NCBI RefSeq assembly: GCF_000238395.3
Contig: NZ_CP011025.1
Span: forward strand, 2,790,001 to 2,854,000
Reading direction: 5' to 3'
Length of the DNA stretch: 64,000 nt
Origin: Pseudoalteromonas arctica A 37-1-2
Lineage (GTDB): Bacteria; Pseudomonadota; Gammaproteobacteria; Enterobacterales; Alteromonadaceae
The notes under the pieces are model-generated. The model worked only from the letters and a program-made list of their open reading frames with translations, did no database searches and was not told the DNA's origin. Position numbers and translations under genes: made by a program. Positions 1 to 10,213 of the stretch are shown here, one piece after another; position 1 is the stretch's first letter; each line of letters begins with the position of its first letter.

Positions 1-1393
1 ATGTCGTTAAATGAAGGTTCACACCGCCTTGAGCAACTAAATTACCATCTGCTGGCTCGTTATCTGGCAACCAGAATGTTTTCGCATTTTCATCAATTAA
101 ACCATTTTCATCAAGTGCCGATAGTCCTTTTGAGTCAACAATCTGACTCCCTGATACTTTCAGCTTTTTTAGGTTGCCACGCCAGCGAGCACCGGTTTCT
201 GGATAAAACATCGCGAAATAAATAGCATCGCGGCTACGTGTTTGATCTACATTATTACTAGCTACTGATGGCGATGAAAAACTATCATTTACTTCTCTAA
301 TTCTTGAAATTGTATTTTTTAAAGCTTCTGAAAGTGCTTCAGCGGTTTTTGCTTCTATATACTGCCCACCACCTACACTTGCCGCTTTATCGAGTAAATC
401 AATCCCTCCTTGACTCATACCAGTACCAAAACCAATGGTGTAAAGGCGCCCTGTATCTAACACATCACTTGTTGGTGTATATAAATCGACTTGTGTATCT
501 GACGTTCCATGTAAAATTTTCGCCATTGCAACTAAATAACTATTGCTGTAGTACCCATCGTCAAAAGGTATATTGTCAGTAAATAGATCGTTATGGACAT
601 CTGCAATTTGGCTATCTCTTCCACTATCGCTAGTAGGATCACCATCAGTCATCACAATAACATTGATTGAATTATCACAACGTAATGGTTCACCATCCTT
701 TTGCTTAAACGGTGATTCATAAGTTTTGTTGTTATCTATACTTTTATCACGATCGTCATTCCCACTGGCAAAATCAAGATTCTGTCCGGTAATGTAACGG
801 TAGGCTTCCCATAACGTCTCCGTTATTGGTGTAGCGCCACTTGCAGGTAAATCATTAATTTTTTGTAATATATTAGCTTTATCTGCACCAACGCCTGCTA
901 GTACATATCCACCTGAGCCACCATTAAATCGCATTAATCCAAAGTCAATATCATCATTATCACCGACCAGCTGTTTGATCGCATTCTGTGCAACGTTTAG
1001 CCGACTATCATTACATATATTGTCATAGTAATTGTTACTGTAATTGTAATCGTACCCATTTGTTGTTGGTCCATTATAAAATCGACCTAACTTGGTGCCT
1101 GAGTTAACTTTTTTGAAGCAATCTTTTGTATCGCGAGAGCCTGAGCTCTCAAAACATGTGCTTTGATAAAACCGAGGATTACTTGTTGAGCCTCCATCCC
1201 ATTGATAACACTGCTTTCCGTCTATAACATCCCAAGCCATACTTCCAGAAGTATCAAAAATCATCATTACACGTGGTTTTTCATCAGTTTCTACATCGTG
1301 ATTTACATACAGCTCTATATCTTCAGCAACAACTGACATACTGAGCGTTAATCCCAATAATGGGGTAAGTACTTTATTTAATTTAAATTTCAT
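1..1393 (-). CDS. pilY1: PilY1-like type IV pilus tip/adhesin protein, N-terminal part (runs off the left edge)
   Basis: The frame stays open from an ATG at 1393 down to base 1, giving about 464 codons of a longer protein. The N-terminus has a hydrophobic signal-like segment ending near VVAED. It is followed by a von Willebrand A type domain: a MIDAS-like DTSGS motif after a RVMMIF strand, and a later MTDGDPTSD loop. PilY1 proteins are calcium- and integrin-type tip proteins of type IV pili with an N-terminal vWA region and a C-terminal beta-propeller; the propeller would lie outside this window. The ATG follows the pilX stop by one base and has an AGGGGA ribosome binding site inside the end of pilX, so the two are probably translationally coupled. 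Identity rests on the vWA domain plus the pilV-pilW-pilX context. I am confident of the family, less so of function details. Confidence 0.88.
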   Translation of the reverse strand, partial: MKFKLNKVLTPLLGLTLSMSVVAEDIELYVNHDVETDEKPRVMMIFDTSGSMAWDVIDGKQCYQWDGGSTSNPRFYQSTCFESSGSRDTKDCFKKVNSGTKLGRFYNGPTTNGYDYNYSNNYYDNICNDSRLNVAQNAIKQLVGDNDDIDFGLMRFNGGSGGYVLAGVGADKANILQKINDLPASGATPITETLWEAYRYITGQNLDFASGNDDRDKSIDNNKTYESPFKQKDGEPLRCDNSINVIVMTDGDPTSDSGRDSQIADVHNDLFTDNIPFDDGYYSNSYLVAMAKILHGTSDTQVDLYTPTSDVLDTGRLYTIGFGTGMSQGGIDLLDKAASVGGGQYIEAKTAEALSEALKNTISRIREVNDSFSSPSVASNNVDQTRSRDAIYFAMFYPETGARWRGNLKKLKVSGSQIVDSKGLSALDENGLIDENAKTFWLPDNEPADGNLVAQGGVNLHLTT

Positions 1394-1394
1394 C

Positions 1395-1919
1395 TTAAAT
1401 CCCCTTACCCGTACTGGCCATCTCTTGAGCTATACCCGTTACTATAGTTAACTGGTGCTTGCTTTTAGAGCCATATTCTATCGTAGTAGATACTTGAACC
1501 ATGTTGCATGAAACACCCGCTGTAAAACTATAACTACGAGGGCAATTAAGTTCTAGTAACCCATTATTTAAGTTCGTCATTATGCTTTTCATTTCACTAT
1601 CAGCCAGTGAAATATCTTTCCTTTTTTCTGTATATTCTTCATCGTTTTTATTTATTAAAATTGTTACAGCCTCTTCCTGGGTAAGAAAAAAATCACTCGC
1701 TGCACCTCGACTTGCTTCTGTTGCAATCAGCTTTTGTACTTCACCAATTAATTCATTTTCAGCGACTTCTCGCTCTTGTGCGGCATTTGTTATTTTAATA
1801 TCAATTGTACTACTACTCATAAGAGTAACTGCAATGCCGGTAACAGCTATCACCATAATTAATGCGGTTAAAAGCACCACACCTTGTTGCTTACTTGGTA
1901 ACAACTTTAAATTTTCCAT
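1395..1919 (-). CDS. pilX: PilX-like minor pilin assembly protein
   Basis: This is a 174-residue protein with a short polar N-terminus followed by a single hydrophobic segment of PilX_N type, starting QQGVVLLTALIMVIAV at about residues 12-27. It then has the amphipathic TNAAQEREVAENE stretch that is usual for PilX. PilX is a minor pilin of the type IV pilus priming complex together with PilV, PilW and PilY1 at the inner membrane and pilus tip. The start lies inside the end of pilW (13-base overlap) and has a GGAGG ribosome binding site, which points to one translation-coupled operon. The C-terminal half has two cysteines and no motif I recognise. Assignment is by order in the cluster and the N-terminal helix. 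Confidence 0.85.
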   Translation of the reverse strand: MENLKLLPSKQQGVVLLTALIMVIAVTGIAVTLMSSSTIDIKITNAAQEREVAENELIGEVQKLIATEASRGAASDFFLTQEEAVTILINKNDEEYTEKRKDISLADSEMKSIMTNLNNGLLELNCPRSYSFTAGVSCNMVQVSTTIEYGSKSKHQLTIVTGIAQEMASTGKGI

Positions 1920-2941
1920 AGATTACCTCCAACATTACTTAAACGAATAGTTGTTGTAAAAACAGTGCGTCTATAATTATCATTAAAAGTTAGATCTCGT
2001 TTACCTGCACCTTCACCTAAGGTATATTTTTGATTTTTTATTTTTAAGCCCGGATCTGGTTGCAATGCTCTAACTAGTAAAAACACTTGTACAGTTAAAA
2101 TACCTTTACGGTTTTCCCATTCAGAAGAGGCTATTTTTTCAATGCTTTTATAAGTGTCAACCTTGCTATCACTGTTAGTATCAAGACCAAAAATAAAACG
2201 CATGTTTTCAACACCTTCCATTATCGTTTCATTGGTCATTTTTCCTTTTACTAATCGTTTTCGTTTTAATACAGGTACTTTTATTTTTTTATTATTAACT
2301 TCATACTCTTGCTCTGAAATATAATAAACGTGATGAGTATATGGCCATATAGTTACATTATCGTTTGTCGGAGTATATTCACCAGTTACAAATTTCGCTT
2401 GCTCTTGCTCAGCAATAAAGAAATAGACTGCGCTATTATCTTTACCCGTTGTTTTGTTTTCATAAGTAATTGTGCCATCATCATTATAGGTAGGCACATA
2501 TTGTAAGTTACCTTGTAGAAACTTGAGTTGAAGAATATCACTCCCTTGAGTTGCATCACCTATACAGTTTAATTCACTTGTACTTTCAGCTGTTTCTGCA
2601 TATATAGTACGAAAATTACTACTACTGGTTAAATCTGGAAAACTTCCGTTATTAGTTCCATCAGCACCAACGCAATCTTTAGTGGGTGCTAAAGAGCTAA
2701 CTGTTGTATTTACAGCTGTGAACGAGTCATCGTAATAAGTTCCCCAAAAACCTACTTGCTCAATATCACGTTGCATAATATTTATAGCTAAGCGTCCTGA
2801 CTCTTGGAGTTCACCTATTGCCATTGTGTCTTTTGTGGTTAATTTCATACTAATAAAAGTAAACATAACGCCACCTAAAATCAAACCACCAATAAATAGT
2901 GAAATCATAACTTCTACAAGAGTAAACCCTTTTTGCTTCAT
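1907..2941 (-). CDS. pilW: PilW-like minor pilin (type IV prepilin)
   Basis: This 344-residue protein begins with a type III signal peptide. The prepilin peptidase site KGFTLVEV has Gly before Phe and Glu at mature position 5, and it is followed by a hydrophobic helix to about residue 30. The downstream ELQESGRLAINIMQRDIEQVGFWG segment is characteristic of PilW proteins. PilW is a minor pilin needed to start type IV pilus assembly. The gene begins one base after the pilV stop, with GAGGAG ahead of the ATG, and overlaps pilX at its 3' end. The length fits the family, which is longer than most minor pilins. Confidence 0.9.
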   Translation of the reverse strand: MKQKGFTLVEVMISLFIGGLILGGVMFTFISMKLTTKDTMAIGELQESGRLAINIMQRDIEQVGFWGTYYDDSFTAVNTTVSSLAPTKDCVGADGTNNGSFPDLTSSSNFRTIYAETAESTSELNCIGDATQGSDILQLKFLQGNLQYVPTYNDDGTITYENKTTGKDNSAVYFFIAEQEQAKFVTGEYTPTNDNVTIWPYTHHVYYISEQEYEVNNKKIKVPVLKRKRLVKGKMTNETIMEGVENMRFIFGLDTNSDSKVDTYKSIEKIASSEWENRKGILTVQVFLLVRALQPDPGLKIKNQKYTLGEGAGKRDLTFNDNYRRTVFTTTIRLSNVGGNLWKI

Positions 2942-2942
2942 G

Positions 2943-3542
2943 TTAGCTCCTCACATATATGTAGCTGGTTAAAACCACTAAGCGACGTTTGTTATTAGCC
3001 TTATCGCCACAAGCTACTTTTCCAGTATCTGTATTTGCTTTAAACTCTTGTCGCCCTTGCCACGATATAACGACTTCAATATTAAACCCTTTACCGCCCG
3101 TATTAGCGGCTGAGGTTTGGCTAATACACACGGTGGCATCATCTAAGGAGCCGGTACTATATTTATCCTCAGTACTACGTGCGCTGATAGCACGCTTCCA
3201 TTGTGCCACGTCCAGAGATACTATCTGCTCAGTGTCACACTCACTATCACTAGCAAAGCAAGCTGATGATTCGGTCTCCTTGCTATCACTTTTTATTGCT
3301 TTATCGCCGTTATAAGAACCATAAAGTTTAATAGAGGTAATGGTATCGTTAGCTCGAATGCGCTGCACAATATCAGTACCAAGCGCAACGGCGGCTGCAC
3401 GCTGCATAGAGTCAAAGCTCGCCTGCTTTGCTTTTGCTTGCAAGGCAACTGCACCTAAAAGGCCAAAACTAAGAATAATAAATGCAATTAGCACTTCAAT
3501 CAGAGTGAAGCCTCTTTGCACTTTTACGTGAGGTGATTGCAT
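2943..3542 (-). CDS. pilV: PilV-like minor pilin (type IV prepilin)
   Basis: This 199-residue protein carries a prepilin peptidase site RGFTLIEV at about residues 10-17. The hydrophobic helix AFIILSFGLLGAVALQ is followed by AKQASFDSMQRAAAVALGTDIVQRIRAND, a stretch typical of PilV. It is the first gene of the minor pilin set here; no FimT/FimU (GspH-type) gene precedes it. No clear ribosome binding site is visible before the ATG. The 186-base gap to the algR-like gene upstream could hold a promoter, but I could not identify one. The role is a minor pilin of the type IV pilus initiation complex. Confidence 0.87.
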   Translation of the reverse strand: MQSPHVKVQRGFTLIEVLIAFIILSFGLLGAVALQAKAKQASFDSMQRAAAVALGTDIVQRIRANDTITSIKLYGSYNGDKAIKSDSKETESSACFASDSECDTEQIVSLDVAQWKRAISARSTEDKYSTGSLDDATVCISQTSAANTGGKGFNIEVVISWQGRQEFKANTDTGKVACGDKANNKRRLVVLTSYIYVRS

Positions 3543-3728
3543 AATAAAACCAAATAAAAATTATCTGATTATAAGTTTATGTTATTTATTTGAGGAATCA
3601 ATGAGGACTAAGACAAGCGGTTATATTTGTTGATAAACGGTTAATTAAATCTATTTACTTAATAACACCGTTGATAATTAAGGCTCAAATGTATTGAAAT
3701 CAGGGGAGAGGTTAATTGCAAGGTAAGC

Positions 3729-4430
3729 CTAAAGCGTATTTTTAACTAATTTAAGCTCGCGGCGGCTCACTGGCAATAACTCACTGCACCCTTGTAGCTC
3801 AATCATATGATTGCTATTCCCTTTTGAATGCAAAGCAATTACTTTTTGTTTATTAACCAATGTATTGCGATGAATTCGCAAAACATATGTGGGATATTGC
3901 AGCTCTAATTGCTTTAGGCTTTGCTCCAGTAAAGCTTCTCCACCACTGAATATCATTTTGGTATACTTTTCTTCGGCACTAAAATACAAAACATCATTTA
4001 TATCAACACTACGAAGAGTGCCAGCTAGCTGATAAGAGATTTTTACATTTTGTTGTTTTTGAATATGTACTTTATTTAAACGCCCGACTTGCTTAAGTAC
4101 CTTTTGCAATGATTGCTCTGTAATAGGTTTAACTAAATAACCTGCAGCACTTAGCTGTAAAGCATCGAAGGCGTGCTCAGGGTGGGCAGTTATAAAAACA
4201 ATAGCAGGAGGTAGAGTTAAACTATTGAGCTCATTAGCAACTTGTAAACCATTCATACCTGGCATATCAACATCTAAAAAAATCAAATCTGGCGTTTGCT
4301 TTTTAGCAAGTACTAGGGCTTCATTACCATTACTTGCCTCACCTTGTACAACTATACTTTTATCGTGTGTTAACAAACGGATTAAGCGCGATCTCGCAAG
4401 AGGTTCATCATCAACAATGAGTACGTTCAT
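3729..4430 (-). CDS. algR: LytTR response regulator of the AlgR type
   Basis: This 233-residue protein has an N-terminal receiver domain: the acidic pair in VDDEP, phospho-acceptor Asp53 in FLDVDMPG, Thr in FITAHP, and Lys in YLVKPI. A C-terminal LytTR DNA-binding domain covers about residues 130-230 and includes the RIHRNTLVNKQKV segment. Its start overlaps the end of the adjacent kinase gene by four bases (ATGA). In Pseudomonas aeruginosa AlgR with AlgZ/FimS controls the fimU-pilVWXY1Y2E operon. Here the pair sits directly upstream of pilVWXY1, so pilus control is the natural inference. The gene symbol is by analogy; orthology should be confirmed with a tree. Confidence 0.82.
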   Translation of the reverse strand: MNVLIVDDEPLARSRLIRLLTHDKSIVVQGEASNGNEALVLAKKQTPDLIFLDVDMPGMNGLQVANELNSLTLPPAIVFITAHPEHAFDALQLSAAGYLVKPITEQSLQKVLKQVGRLNKVHIQKQQNVKISYQLAGTLRSVDINDVLYFSAEEKYTKMIFSGGEALLEQSLKQLELQYPTYVLRIHRNTLVNKQKVIALHSKGNSNHMIELQGCSELLPVSRRELKLVKNTL

Positions 4431-5461
4431 ACACTGCCCTCAATTAGTTTAGGTATCACAACCTTGACCCTAAACACATCATTTTTATTAGTAATTGTTA
4501 GCTGTGCTTTATTTTTATAATAAATATTTAATCGCTGGCGAATATTTTCAAGTGCCATTCCGTTATTAGGCCTAGTTTGAGCATTAGAAATTGTTATAGG
4601 GTTGGAAACAATCATAGTTATATAGCCGGTAGTGATATGTAGCTCTACTTTTATTTCTGCACCATGCTCACTTGTTTCAACGCCGTGGCATACCGCATTT
4701 TCAATTAATGGCTGCAGGGTTAAGCAAGGAATGCTCAATGCGGGTAGTTCATTAGGTATTTGCCAATCAACTCTTAAGCGATTACCAAAACGCCACGTTT
4801 CAAGTGCGATATATTGCTTACTCAACGTTATTTCATCTTCAAGAGATACATTTTTTCCTGAGTGCATTGCAGCCTGCGATAAGGCGGCTAATGCTAAAAT
4901 AGCCTGCTCTGCCGCATCGGCATCATGATGGGTAAGCTCTGCAGCGGTGTTTAAACTATTATATAAAAAATGAGGACGTATTCTAGCTTGTAGGGCATCA
5001 AGCTCAGCACGAGAAAGCGCTTTAGTTTGCTGCTCTTTTTCAAAATGAATTAATAAAAACTGGACGAATAAAGCCGCCAGTAAAGCCACTATAATGCAAT
5101 TGCGAAGTGTGAAATAAATTAGGTTATTTGTATCATCTATATCAAAAGCAAAATGAGAAAATAAAATACTAAAAATACAGGTAGATAATAAAAAAAAGGC
5201 AAAAAATAGACTTAATTGAAAAGTTTGAGTACGTTTTTGTAAGAAAAATCTACAGAAGTATAAAGAAGAGGTACCGACTAAAACAATTAAATGCATAAAC
5301 AAACTAATGATCCCAAGTCGTAGCCAAATATCTCCTTCTACATTAGGTGCAAAAGCTAAAACAATAGCAATAACTTGAGAAACAATAAGCGTGGCTAATA
5401 CGCCTCGCTCATTAAAAAGAGCCGAAAAAAGCAAACCATCATTTTGAAGTGACTTGCTCAT
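4427..5461 (-). CDS. algZ: LytS/AlgZ-family membrane sensor histidine kinase
   Basis: This 344-residue protein has several hydrophobic segments between about residues 20 and 140. A His_kinase (LytS/YehU-type) domain follows, with phospho-acceptor His164 in RIRPHFLYNSLN. The C-terminal ATPase region has LIENAVCHG as the N-box, NNGMALENIRQRL as the G-box, and little after it. The length and layout match AlgZ/FimS-type kinases. An AAAGGAGAG ribosome binding site precedes the ATG, which lies only 39 bases after the ispH stop with no terminator visible between. Read-through from the upstream essential-gene operon is therefore possible. The partner is the overlapping LytTR regulator downstream. Confidence 0.82.
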   Translation of the reverse strand: MSKSLQNDGLLFSALFNERGVLATLIVSQVIAIVLAFAPNVEGDIWLRLGIISLFMHLIVLVGTSSLYFCRFFLQKRTQTFQLSLFFAFFLLSTCIFSILFSHFAFDIDDTNNLIYFTLRNCIIVALLAALFVQFLLIHFEKEQQTKALSRAELDALQARIRPHFLYNSLNTAAELTHHDADAAEQAILALAALSQAAMHSGKNVSLEDEITLSKQYIALETWRFGNRLRVDWQIPNELPALSIPCLTLQPLIENAVCHGVETSEHGAEIKVELHITTGYITMIVSNPITISNAQTRPNNGMALENIRQRLNIYYKNKAQLTITNKNDVFRVKVVIPKLIEGSV

Positions 5462-5500
5462 AACGACTCTCCTTTAATCTAAATGTTTAATATATTTAAA

Positions 5501-6430
5501 TTAACGTAGCTCTACAGGAACAGCAAATACTATATTTTCTACTTCACCTGGGTTCTCAACAACCTGTGTGCCACCTAGCTCTTTTAATCGGCTTATTACT
5601 TGTTGTACAAGTACTTCTGGCGCAGATGCTCCCGCAGTTACGCCAACTGATTTAGAGCCTGAAACCCACTGTTCTTGTACATCAGTTGCGTCATCAATTA
5701 AATAAGCAACTGTGCCCATTTTATCTGCAAGTTCACGTAAGCGATTAGAGTTAGAGCTATTTTTAGCGCCAACAACTAATAGCACATCAACTTTATCAGC
5801 TAGGTCACGAACAGCATCTTGACGATTTTGCGTTGCATAACAAATATCATCTTTACGAGGTCCGTCAATTGATGGAAACTTATTGCGTAGTGCATCAATA
5901 ACATCTGCTGTGTCATCAACTGAGAGTGTTGTTTGGCTGCAATAAAAAAGATTTTCAGCATTTTTTACATTAAGCGCAACAACATCATCAACGGTTTCAA
6001 CAAGATAAATGCCACCGGCTGAGTTATCATATTGTCCCATTGTTCCCTCTACTTCAGGGTGGCCATGGTGTCCAATTAAAATACACTCAATACCTTTACG
6101 ACTCGCACGTGTAACTTCCATATGTACTTTAGTTACAAGCGGACACGTTGCATCAAATACTTTTAAATCACGACGTTTAGCCTCTGAGCGAACAGCTTGC
6201 GAAACACCATGTGCACTAAAAATAACAATGCTGTCGTCAGGTACTTGATCAAGCTCTTCAACAAATACCGCACCACGACTTTTTAATCCATCAACCACAT
6301 AGCGATTGTGTACTACTTCGTGGCGAACATAGATTGGCTTTTCAAAAATATCTAGGGCACGCTCAACAATACTAATAGCACGGTCAACACCAGCGCAAAA
6401 GCCGCGTGGATTAGCTAGTAATATTTCCAT
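5501..6430 (-). CDS. ispH: 4-hydroxy-3-methylbut-2-enyl diphosphate reductase
   Basis: This 309-residue protein matches IspH/LytB throughout. The three cysteines that hold the iron-sulfur cluster are seen at Cys12 (NPRGFCAGV), Cys96 (DATCPLV) and Cys197 (DDICYATQ). The enzyme makes IPP and DMAPP in the last step of the methylerythritol phosphate isoprenoid pathway in the cytoplasm. The start overlaps the fkpB stop by one base, and the order ileS-lspA-fkpB-ispH is the usual gammaproteobacterial operon. Nothing unusual is seen in the protein. Confidence 0.98.
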   Translation of the reverse strand: MEILLANPRGFCAGVDRAISIVERALDIFEKPIYVRHEVVHNRYVVDGLKSRGAVFVEELDQVPDDSIVIFSAHGVSQAVRSEAKRRDLKVFDATCPLVTKVHMEVTRASRKGIECILIGHHGHPEVEGTMGQYDNSAGGIYLVETVDDVVALNVKNAENLFYCSQTTLSVDDTADVIDALRNKFPSIDGPRKDDICYATQNRQDAVRDLADKVDVLLVVGAKNSSNSNRLRELADKMGTVAYLIDDATDVQEQWVSGSKSVGVTAGASAPEVLVQQVISRLKELGGTQVVENPGEVENIVFAVPVELR

Positions 6431-6870
6431 TAACCTTCCACCTCAATAATATCAACTTCAAACGTTAAACGTTGGCCAGATAAAGGGTGATTAAAATCAA
6501 TCGTTACCGACTCACCTTGCACTTCGCGAACTAATCCAGGAAGCTCAGTACCGTCAGGTTGAGTAAACGCAATAATTGCACCTACCTTAGCTGGTGTTTC
6601 TGGGCCAAATTTACTACGGTCAACGTAGTAAATATTATCTGGATTTGGCTGACCAAACGCATCTTCAGGTTCTAATTCAAACGTTTTACTTTCACCTGCA
6701 GTTAAACCTAATAAACACTTTTCGAAGTTTGCCGTTAAGCTGCCATCGCCCATTGTTAATTTAGCAGGTTTGTTGTGCACCTTGGTAGAATCAGCGGCAG
6801 AGCCATCTTCTAATTTAATAGAAAAATGAAAAATAACTTGCGAGTTTTCACCAATTACAGCTTGGCTCAT
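6430..6870 (-). CDS. fkpB: FKBP-type peptidyl-prolyl isomerase, SlpA/FkpB type
   Basis: This 146-residue cytoplasmic FKBP resembles SlpA/FkpB. It has an N-terminal FKBP part ([17 protein letters not shown]), the [20 protein letters not shown] segment, and an inserted IF (chaperone) domain. It ends with the [18 protein letters not shown] signature shared by SlpA/SlyD. It lies between lspA (four-base overlap) and ispH, the standard position. No histidine-rich SlyD-like tail is present, which separates it from SlyD. Confidence 0.93.
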   Translation of the reverse strand: MSQAVIGENSQVIFHFSIKLEDGSAADSTKVHNKPAKLTMGDGSLTANFEKCLLGLTAGESKTFELEPEDAFGQPNPDNIYYVDRSKFGPETPAKVGAIIAFTQPDGTELPGLVREVQGESVTIDFNHPLSGQRLTFEVDIIEVEG

Positions 6871-7367
6871 GCTTTATGCTCCTTCGGACTCTCGCCGGTA
6901 AAGGCATCAAATAACAATAATGCTGCGCCAATGCAAATAGCGCAATCAGCAATATTGAATACAGGAAAATGTGAGTCTTTATAAAATACGTGAATAAAGT
7001 CGATTACATAACCATACGCAATACGATCGTATAAATTACCAATAGCGCCTGCAAGTACCAGTGCATAAGCACCGCATAGTACTTTGTTTGTTGCAGGTAA
7101 GCGTTTTAGCCACCACACAAGTAAAGCACTAATAGCAATAGCAATCGCACTTAAAAACCAACGCTGCCAACCACCCGCTTCACTTAAAAAGCTATAAGCA
7201 GCACCATAGTTATGCACATAAGTAATACTAAAAACAGGGAGTAAGTTTATCGACTCTTGATAAGCCATAGTCCCTACAACAAGTGTTTTACTGGCAAAGT
7301 CTATTACTAATAGTAATAGACTCAACCAAAGCCACACTAAACCACTTTTTTGGGCTAGTTTGCTCAC
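6867..7367 (-). CDS. lspA: Lipoprotein signal peptidase (signal peptidase II)
   Basis: This is a 166-residue inner-membrane protein with four hydrophobic segments. The catalytic aspartates are seen at Asp123 (GYVIDFI) and Asp141 (FNIADC), and the conserved YVHNYGAAYSF and GNLYDR motifs are present. LspA cleaves prolipoproteins ahead of the lipid-modified cysteine. Several clients are encoded in this same window: the metallophosphoesterase, M3 peptidase and glycerophosphodiesterase lipoproteins. It starts 12 bases after ileS and overlaps fkpB by four bases. Confidence 0.97.
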   Translation of the reverse strand: MSKLAQKSGLVWLWLSLLLLVIDFASKTLVVGTMAYQESINLLPVFSITYVHNYGAAYSFLSEAGGWQRWFLSAIAIAISALLVWWLKRLPATNKVLCGAYALVLAGAIGNLYDRIAYGYVIDFIHVFYKDSHFPVFNIADCAICIGAALLLFDAFTGESPKEHKA

Positions 7368-7379
7368 TAAGAATAACTC

Positions 7380-10208
7380 CTAAGCGAATTGACGCTTTTC
7401 GCCTTCGCCGTCAACATTACTTACACAACGACCACAAATTTCAGGATGAGCAGGGTTAACACCTACATCTTCGCTGTAATGCCAACAACGCTCACATTTA
7501 GCAGCATCTGTTGCAGCAACACTAATGAATAAACCTTCAATTTCGGTAGCTTGTGTATCAGCTGGCTGACTATCAACTTCAGAAACATTTACGGCCGATG
7601 TTAATAATACAAAACGCAGTTCATCACCAAGCGCATTTAATTTAGCGGCAAGCTCTTTACCCGTAAATAAATTAACCGTTGCTTGAAGCGTTGCACCAAT
7701 GACTTCTTCTTTACGTGCAGCTTCTAATAAGCGGTTTACTTCGTCGCGTACTGTTAGAATTTCTAACCAGTCATCGTTACTAAATTTGCTATTTGTTGGT
7801 GCTTGTAAGCCATCATACCAAACAGATGTAAATACGTAGTCACTACGCTCACCCGGTAAAGCTTCCCAAATTTCTTGTGCGGTAAAGCTCATAATAGGTG
7901 CCATCCAACGCGTCATTGCTTCTGCAATATGATAAAGCGCTGTTTGACAAGAACGACGTGCATGGCTGTCACTCTTAGCTGTGTACTGACGATCTTTAAT
8001 AACGTCTAAATAGAACGAACCAAGCTCACCCGTACAGAAGTTCATTAGCTTTTGCGTTACTAATAGCATTTGGTAGCTATCGTATGCGGCTAAAATTTCG
8101 TCTTGCAACTGAGCAGCACGACCAACAATCCACTTATCAAGCTCAACCATATCATCAACAGCAACTTGATCAGTTTTTGGATCAAAACCATTTAGGTTAG
8201 CTAGTAAGTAACGGCTAGTGTTACGAATACGGCGGTAGCGATCGGCAGAGCGTTTAAATATTTCATCCGACACAGTCATTTCTGCCGTGTAATCGGTAGA
8301 GGCAACCCATAAACGTAGAATGTCGGCACCTAGTTTATTCATCACATTTTGTGGTGAAATAACATTACCTAGTGACTTAGACATCTTGCGGCCGTTTTCA
8401 TCAACAGTAAAACCATGAGTCAATACTTGGCGGTATGGCGCATGACCATTAATAGCCACTGATGTCATCATTGATGACATAAACCAGCCACGGTGTTGAT
8501 CAGAACCTTCAAGGTATAAATCAGCTGGACCAACCAAGTCTTCACGTGCGTCTACAACACATGCGTGTGAAACACCTGAGTCAAACCATACATCTAGCGT
8601 ATCTTGCACTTTCATGTACTGCTTGGCATCTTCTTCACCAAGTAATGTAGCTGGTTCTAAATCGTACCATGCCTGAATACCAGATTTTTCAACTAGCTGT
8701 GCAGCTTGCTCAATGAGTTCTTGAGTATTTGGATGAAGTGCACCGGTATCTTTATCTGCAAACAATGCAATTGGCACACCCCAAGTACGTTGGCGAGATA
8801 TACACCAATCTGGGCGGCTTTCAACCATGTTCGAAATACGGCTTTCGCCCCACTCTGGCAACCACTGCGTGTTTTTAATTTCTTTTAAAGAATCTTCACG
8901 CAAGTTAGCCTGATCCATACTTACAAACCATTGTGGTGTAGCACGGAAAATAATTGGTGTTTTATGGCGCCAACAATGTGGGTAACTATGAGTTATAGCA
9001 TGATGATGCATTAATGCACCGTGCTCTTTTAATACTTCAATTACGCTCGCATTTGCTTTAAATACATGCTGACCTGCAAAAAGTTCAGTATCTGGTAAAT
9101 AAACGCCATTAGCGCCAACAGGGTTAGCTACTTCAAGGTTGTAATTTAAACCAGCCACGAAATCTTCTTGACCATGCCCTGGTGCTGTATGTACAACACC
9201 GGTACCTGAGTCAGTCGTTACGTGTTCTGCAACAATCACGGGTACATTAAAATCATAAAAAGGATGGGCTACTTGTAAGTTTTCAAGTGCAGCACCTTTT
9301 ACATAACCTAATACGTGGAAGTGATTAAAACCAAAGCGGTCCATTGCATCTTTAACAAGCTCAGAGCCTAAAATTAGACGTTGTTGTACGCCTTCATCTT
9401 CAACCTGCACCAATGCATATTCTAAATCGGCATGCACAGCTACTGCGCGGTTTGCTGGAAGCGTCCACGGTGTGGTTGTCCAAATAACAGTACCAACACT
9501 GCCTTCACCCTTGTGACCATCAGCCAAATCAAATGCACTAACAACAGCATCTTGATCAACAAATGTAAAACGTACATCAATCGCTGGTGATTGCTTATCT
9601 TGGTACTCAACTTCAGCTTCTGCTAATGCAGAACCACAATCTGTACACCAATGCACAGGCTTAGCACCTTTATGCAAATGACCTTTTTCAATAATACGAC
9701 CAAGTACACGAATTGCATTCGCTTCAAAGTCAAAGTTCATTGTTAAGTAAGGCTTATCCCAATCTGCAAATACGCCTAAACGTTTAAAATCAACTTTTTG
9801 ACCTTCAACTTGTTTTTTAGCGTATGCACGGCATTTTTCACGAAACTCGCTCGCGGTTACTTTTACGCCCGGCTTGCCTACTTTTTTTTCAACCATTAAC
9901 TCGATTGGTAAACCATGACAATCCCAACCTGGGACTAATGGTGAATCAAAGTCAGATAATGTTTTAGACTTAACAATAATGTCTTTTAATATTTTATTAA
10001 CTGAGTGGCCTAAATGGATATCGCCATTTGCATACGGAGGGCCGTCATGCAAAATAAAGGTCTTTTTACCTTTCTTAGCGCTGCGAATTTGACCGTACAG
10101 GTCGTCTTCATACCATGCTTTAAGCATTTTTGGTTCACGTTGTGCCAAATTGCCACGCATTGGAAACGGTGTTTCCGGTAAGTTCAAAGTATGTTTATAG
10201 TCGCTCAT
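7380..10208 (-). CDS. ileS: Isoleucyl-tRNA synthetase
   Basis: This 942-residue class I synthetase has a HIGH-type motif HLGH at residues 65-68 ([13 protein letters not shown]) and KMSKS ([10 protein letters not shown]) at about residue 604. A CP1 editing domain lies between ([21 protein letters not shown]). The C-terminal zinc-binding segment has two Cys pairs (CERCW and CGRC). The length equals bacterial IleS with the C-terminal zinc finger. The gene lies between ribF (5-base gap) and lspA (12-base gap) in the conserved operon. Nothing odd is seen. Confidence 0.98.
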   Translation of the reverse strand: MSDYKHTLNLPETPFPMRGNLAQREPKMLKAWYEDDLYGQIRSAKKGKKTFILHDGPPYANGDIHLGHSVNKILKDIIVKSKTLSDFDSPLVPGWDCHGLPIELMVEKKVGKPGVKVTASEFREKCRAYAKKQVEGQKVDFKRLGVFADWDKPYLTMNFDFEANAIRVLGRIIEKGHLHKGAKPVHWCTDCGSALAEAEVEYQDKQSPAIDVRFTFVDQDAVVSAFDLADGHKGEGSVGTVIWTTTPWTLPANRAVAVHADLEYALVQVEDEGVQQRLILGSELVKDAMDRFGFNHFHVLGYVKGAALENLQVAHPFYDFNVPVIVAEHVTTDSGTGVVHTAPGHGQEDFVAGLNYNLEVANPVGANGVYLPDTELFAGQHVFKANASVIEVLKEHGALMHHHAITHSYPHCWRHKTPIIFRATPQWFVSMDQANLREDSLKEIKNTQWLPEWGESRISNMVESRPDWCISRQRTWGVPIALFADKDTGALHPNTQELIEQAAQLVEKSGIQAWYDLEPATLLGEEDAKQYMKVQDTLDVWFDSGVSHACVVDAREDLVGPADLYLEGSDQHRGWFMSSMMTSVAINGHAPYRQVLTHGFTVDENGRKMSKSLGNVISPQNVMNKLGADILRLWVASTDYTAEMTVSDEIFKRSADRYRRIRNTSRYLLANLNGFDPKTDQVAVDDMVELDKWIVGRAAQLQDEILAAYDSYQMLLVTQKLMNFCTGELGSFYLDVIKDRQYTAKSDSHARRSCQTALYHIAEAMTRWMAPIMSFTAQEIWEALPGERSDYVFTSVWYDGLQAPTNSKFSNDDWLEILTVRDEVNRLLEAARKEEVIGATLQATVNLFTGKELAAKLNALGDELRFVLLTSAVNVSEVDSQPADTQATEIEGLFISVAATDAAKCERCWHYSEDVGVNPAHPEICGRCVSNVDGEGEKRQFA

Positions 10209-10213
10209 TTATC

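Noticed and set aside
1582..1950. Plus-strand frames opposite the minor pilin genes
   Set aside because: They are mirror frames of well-supported pilX/pilW/pilV genes; their hydrophobic runs arise from the complement of the pilin sequence.
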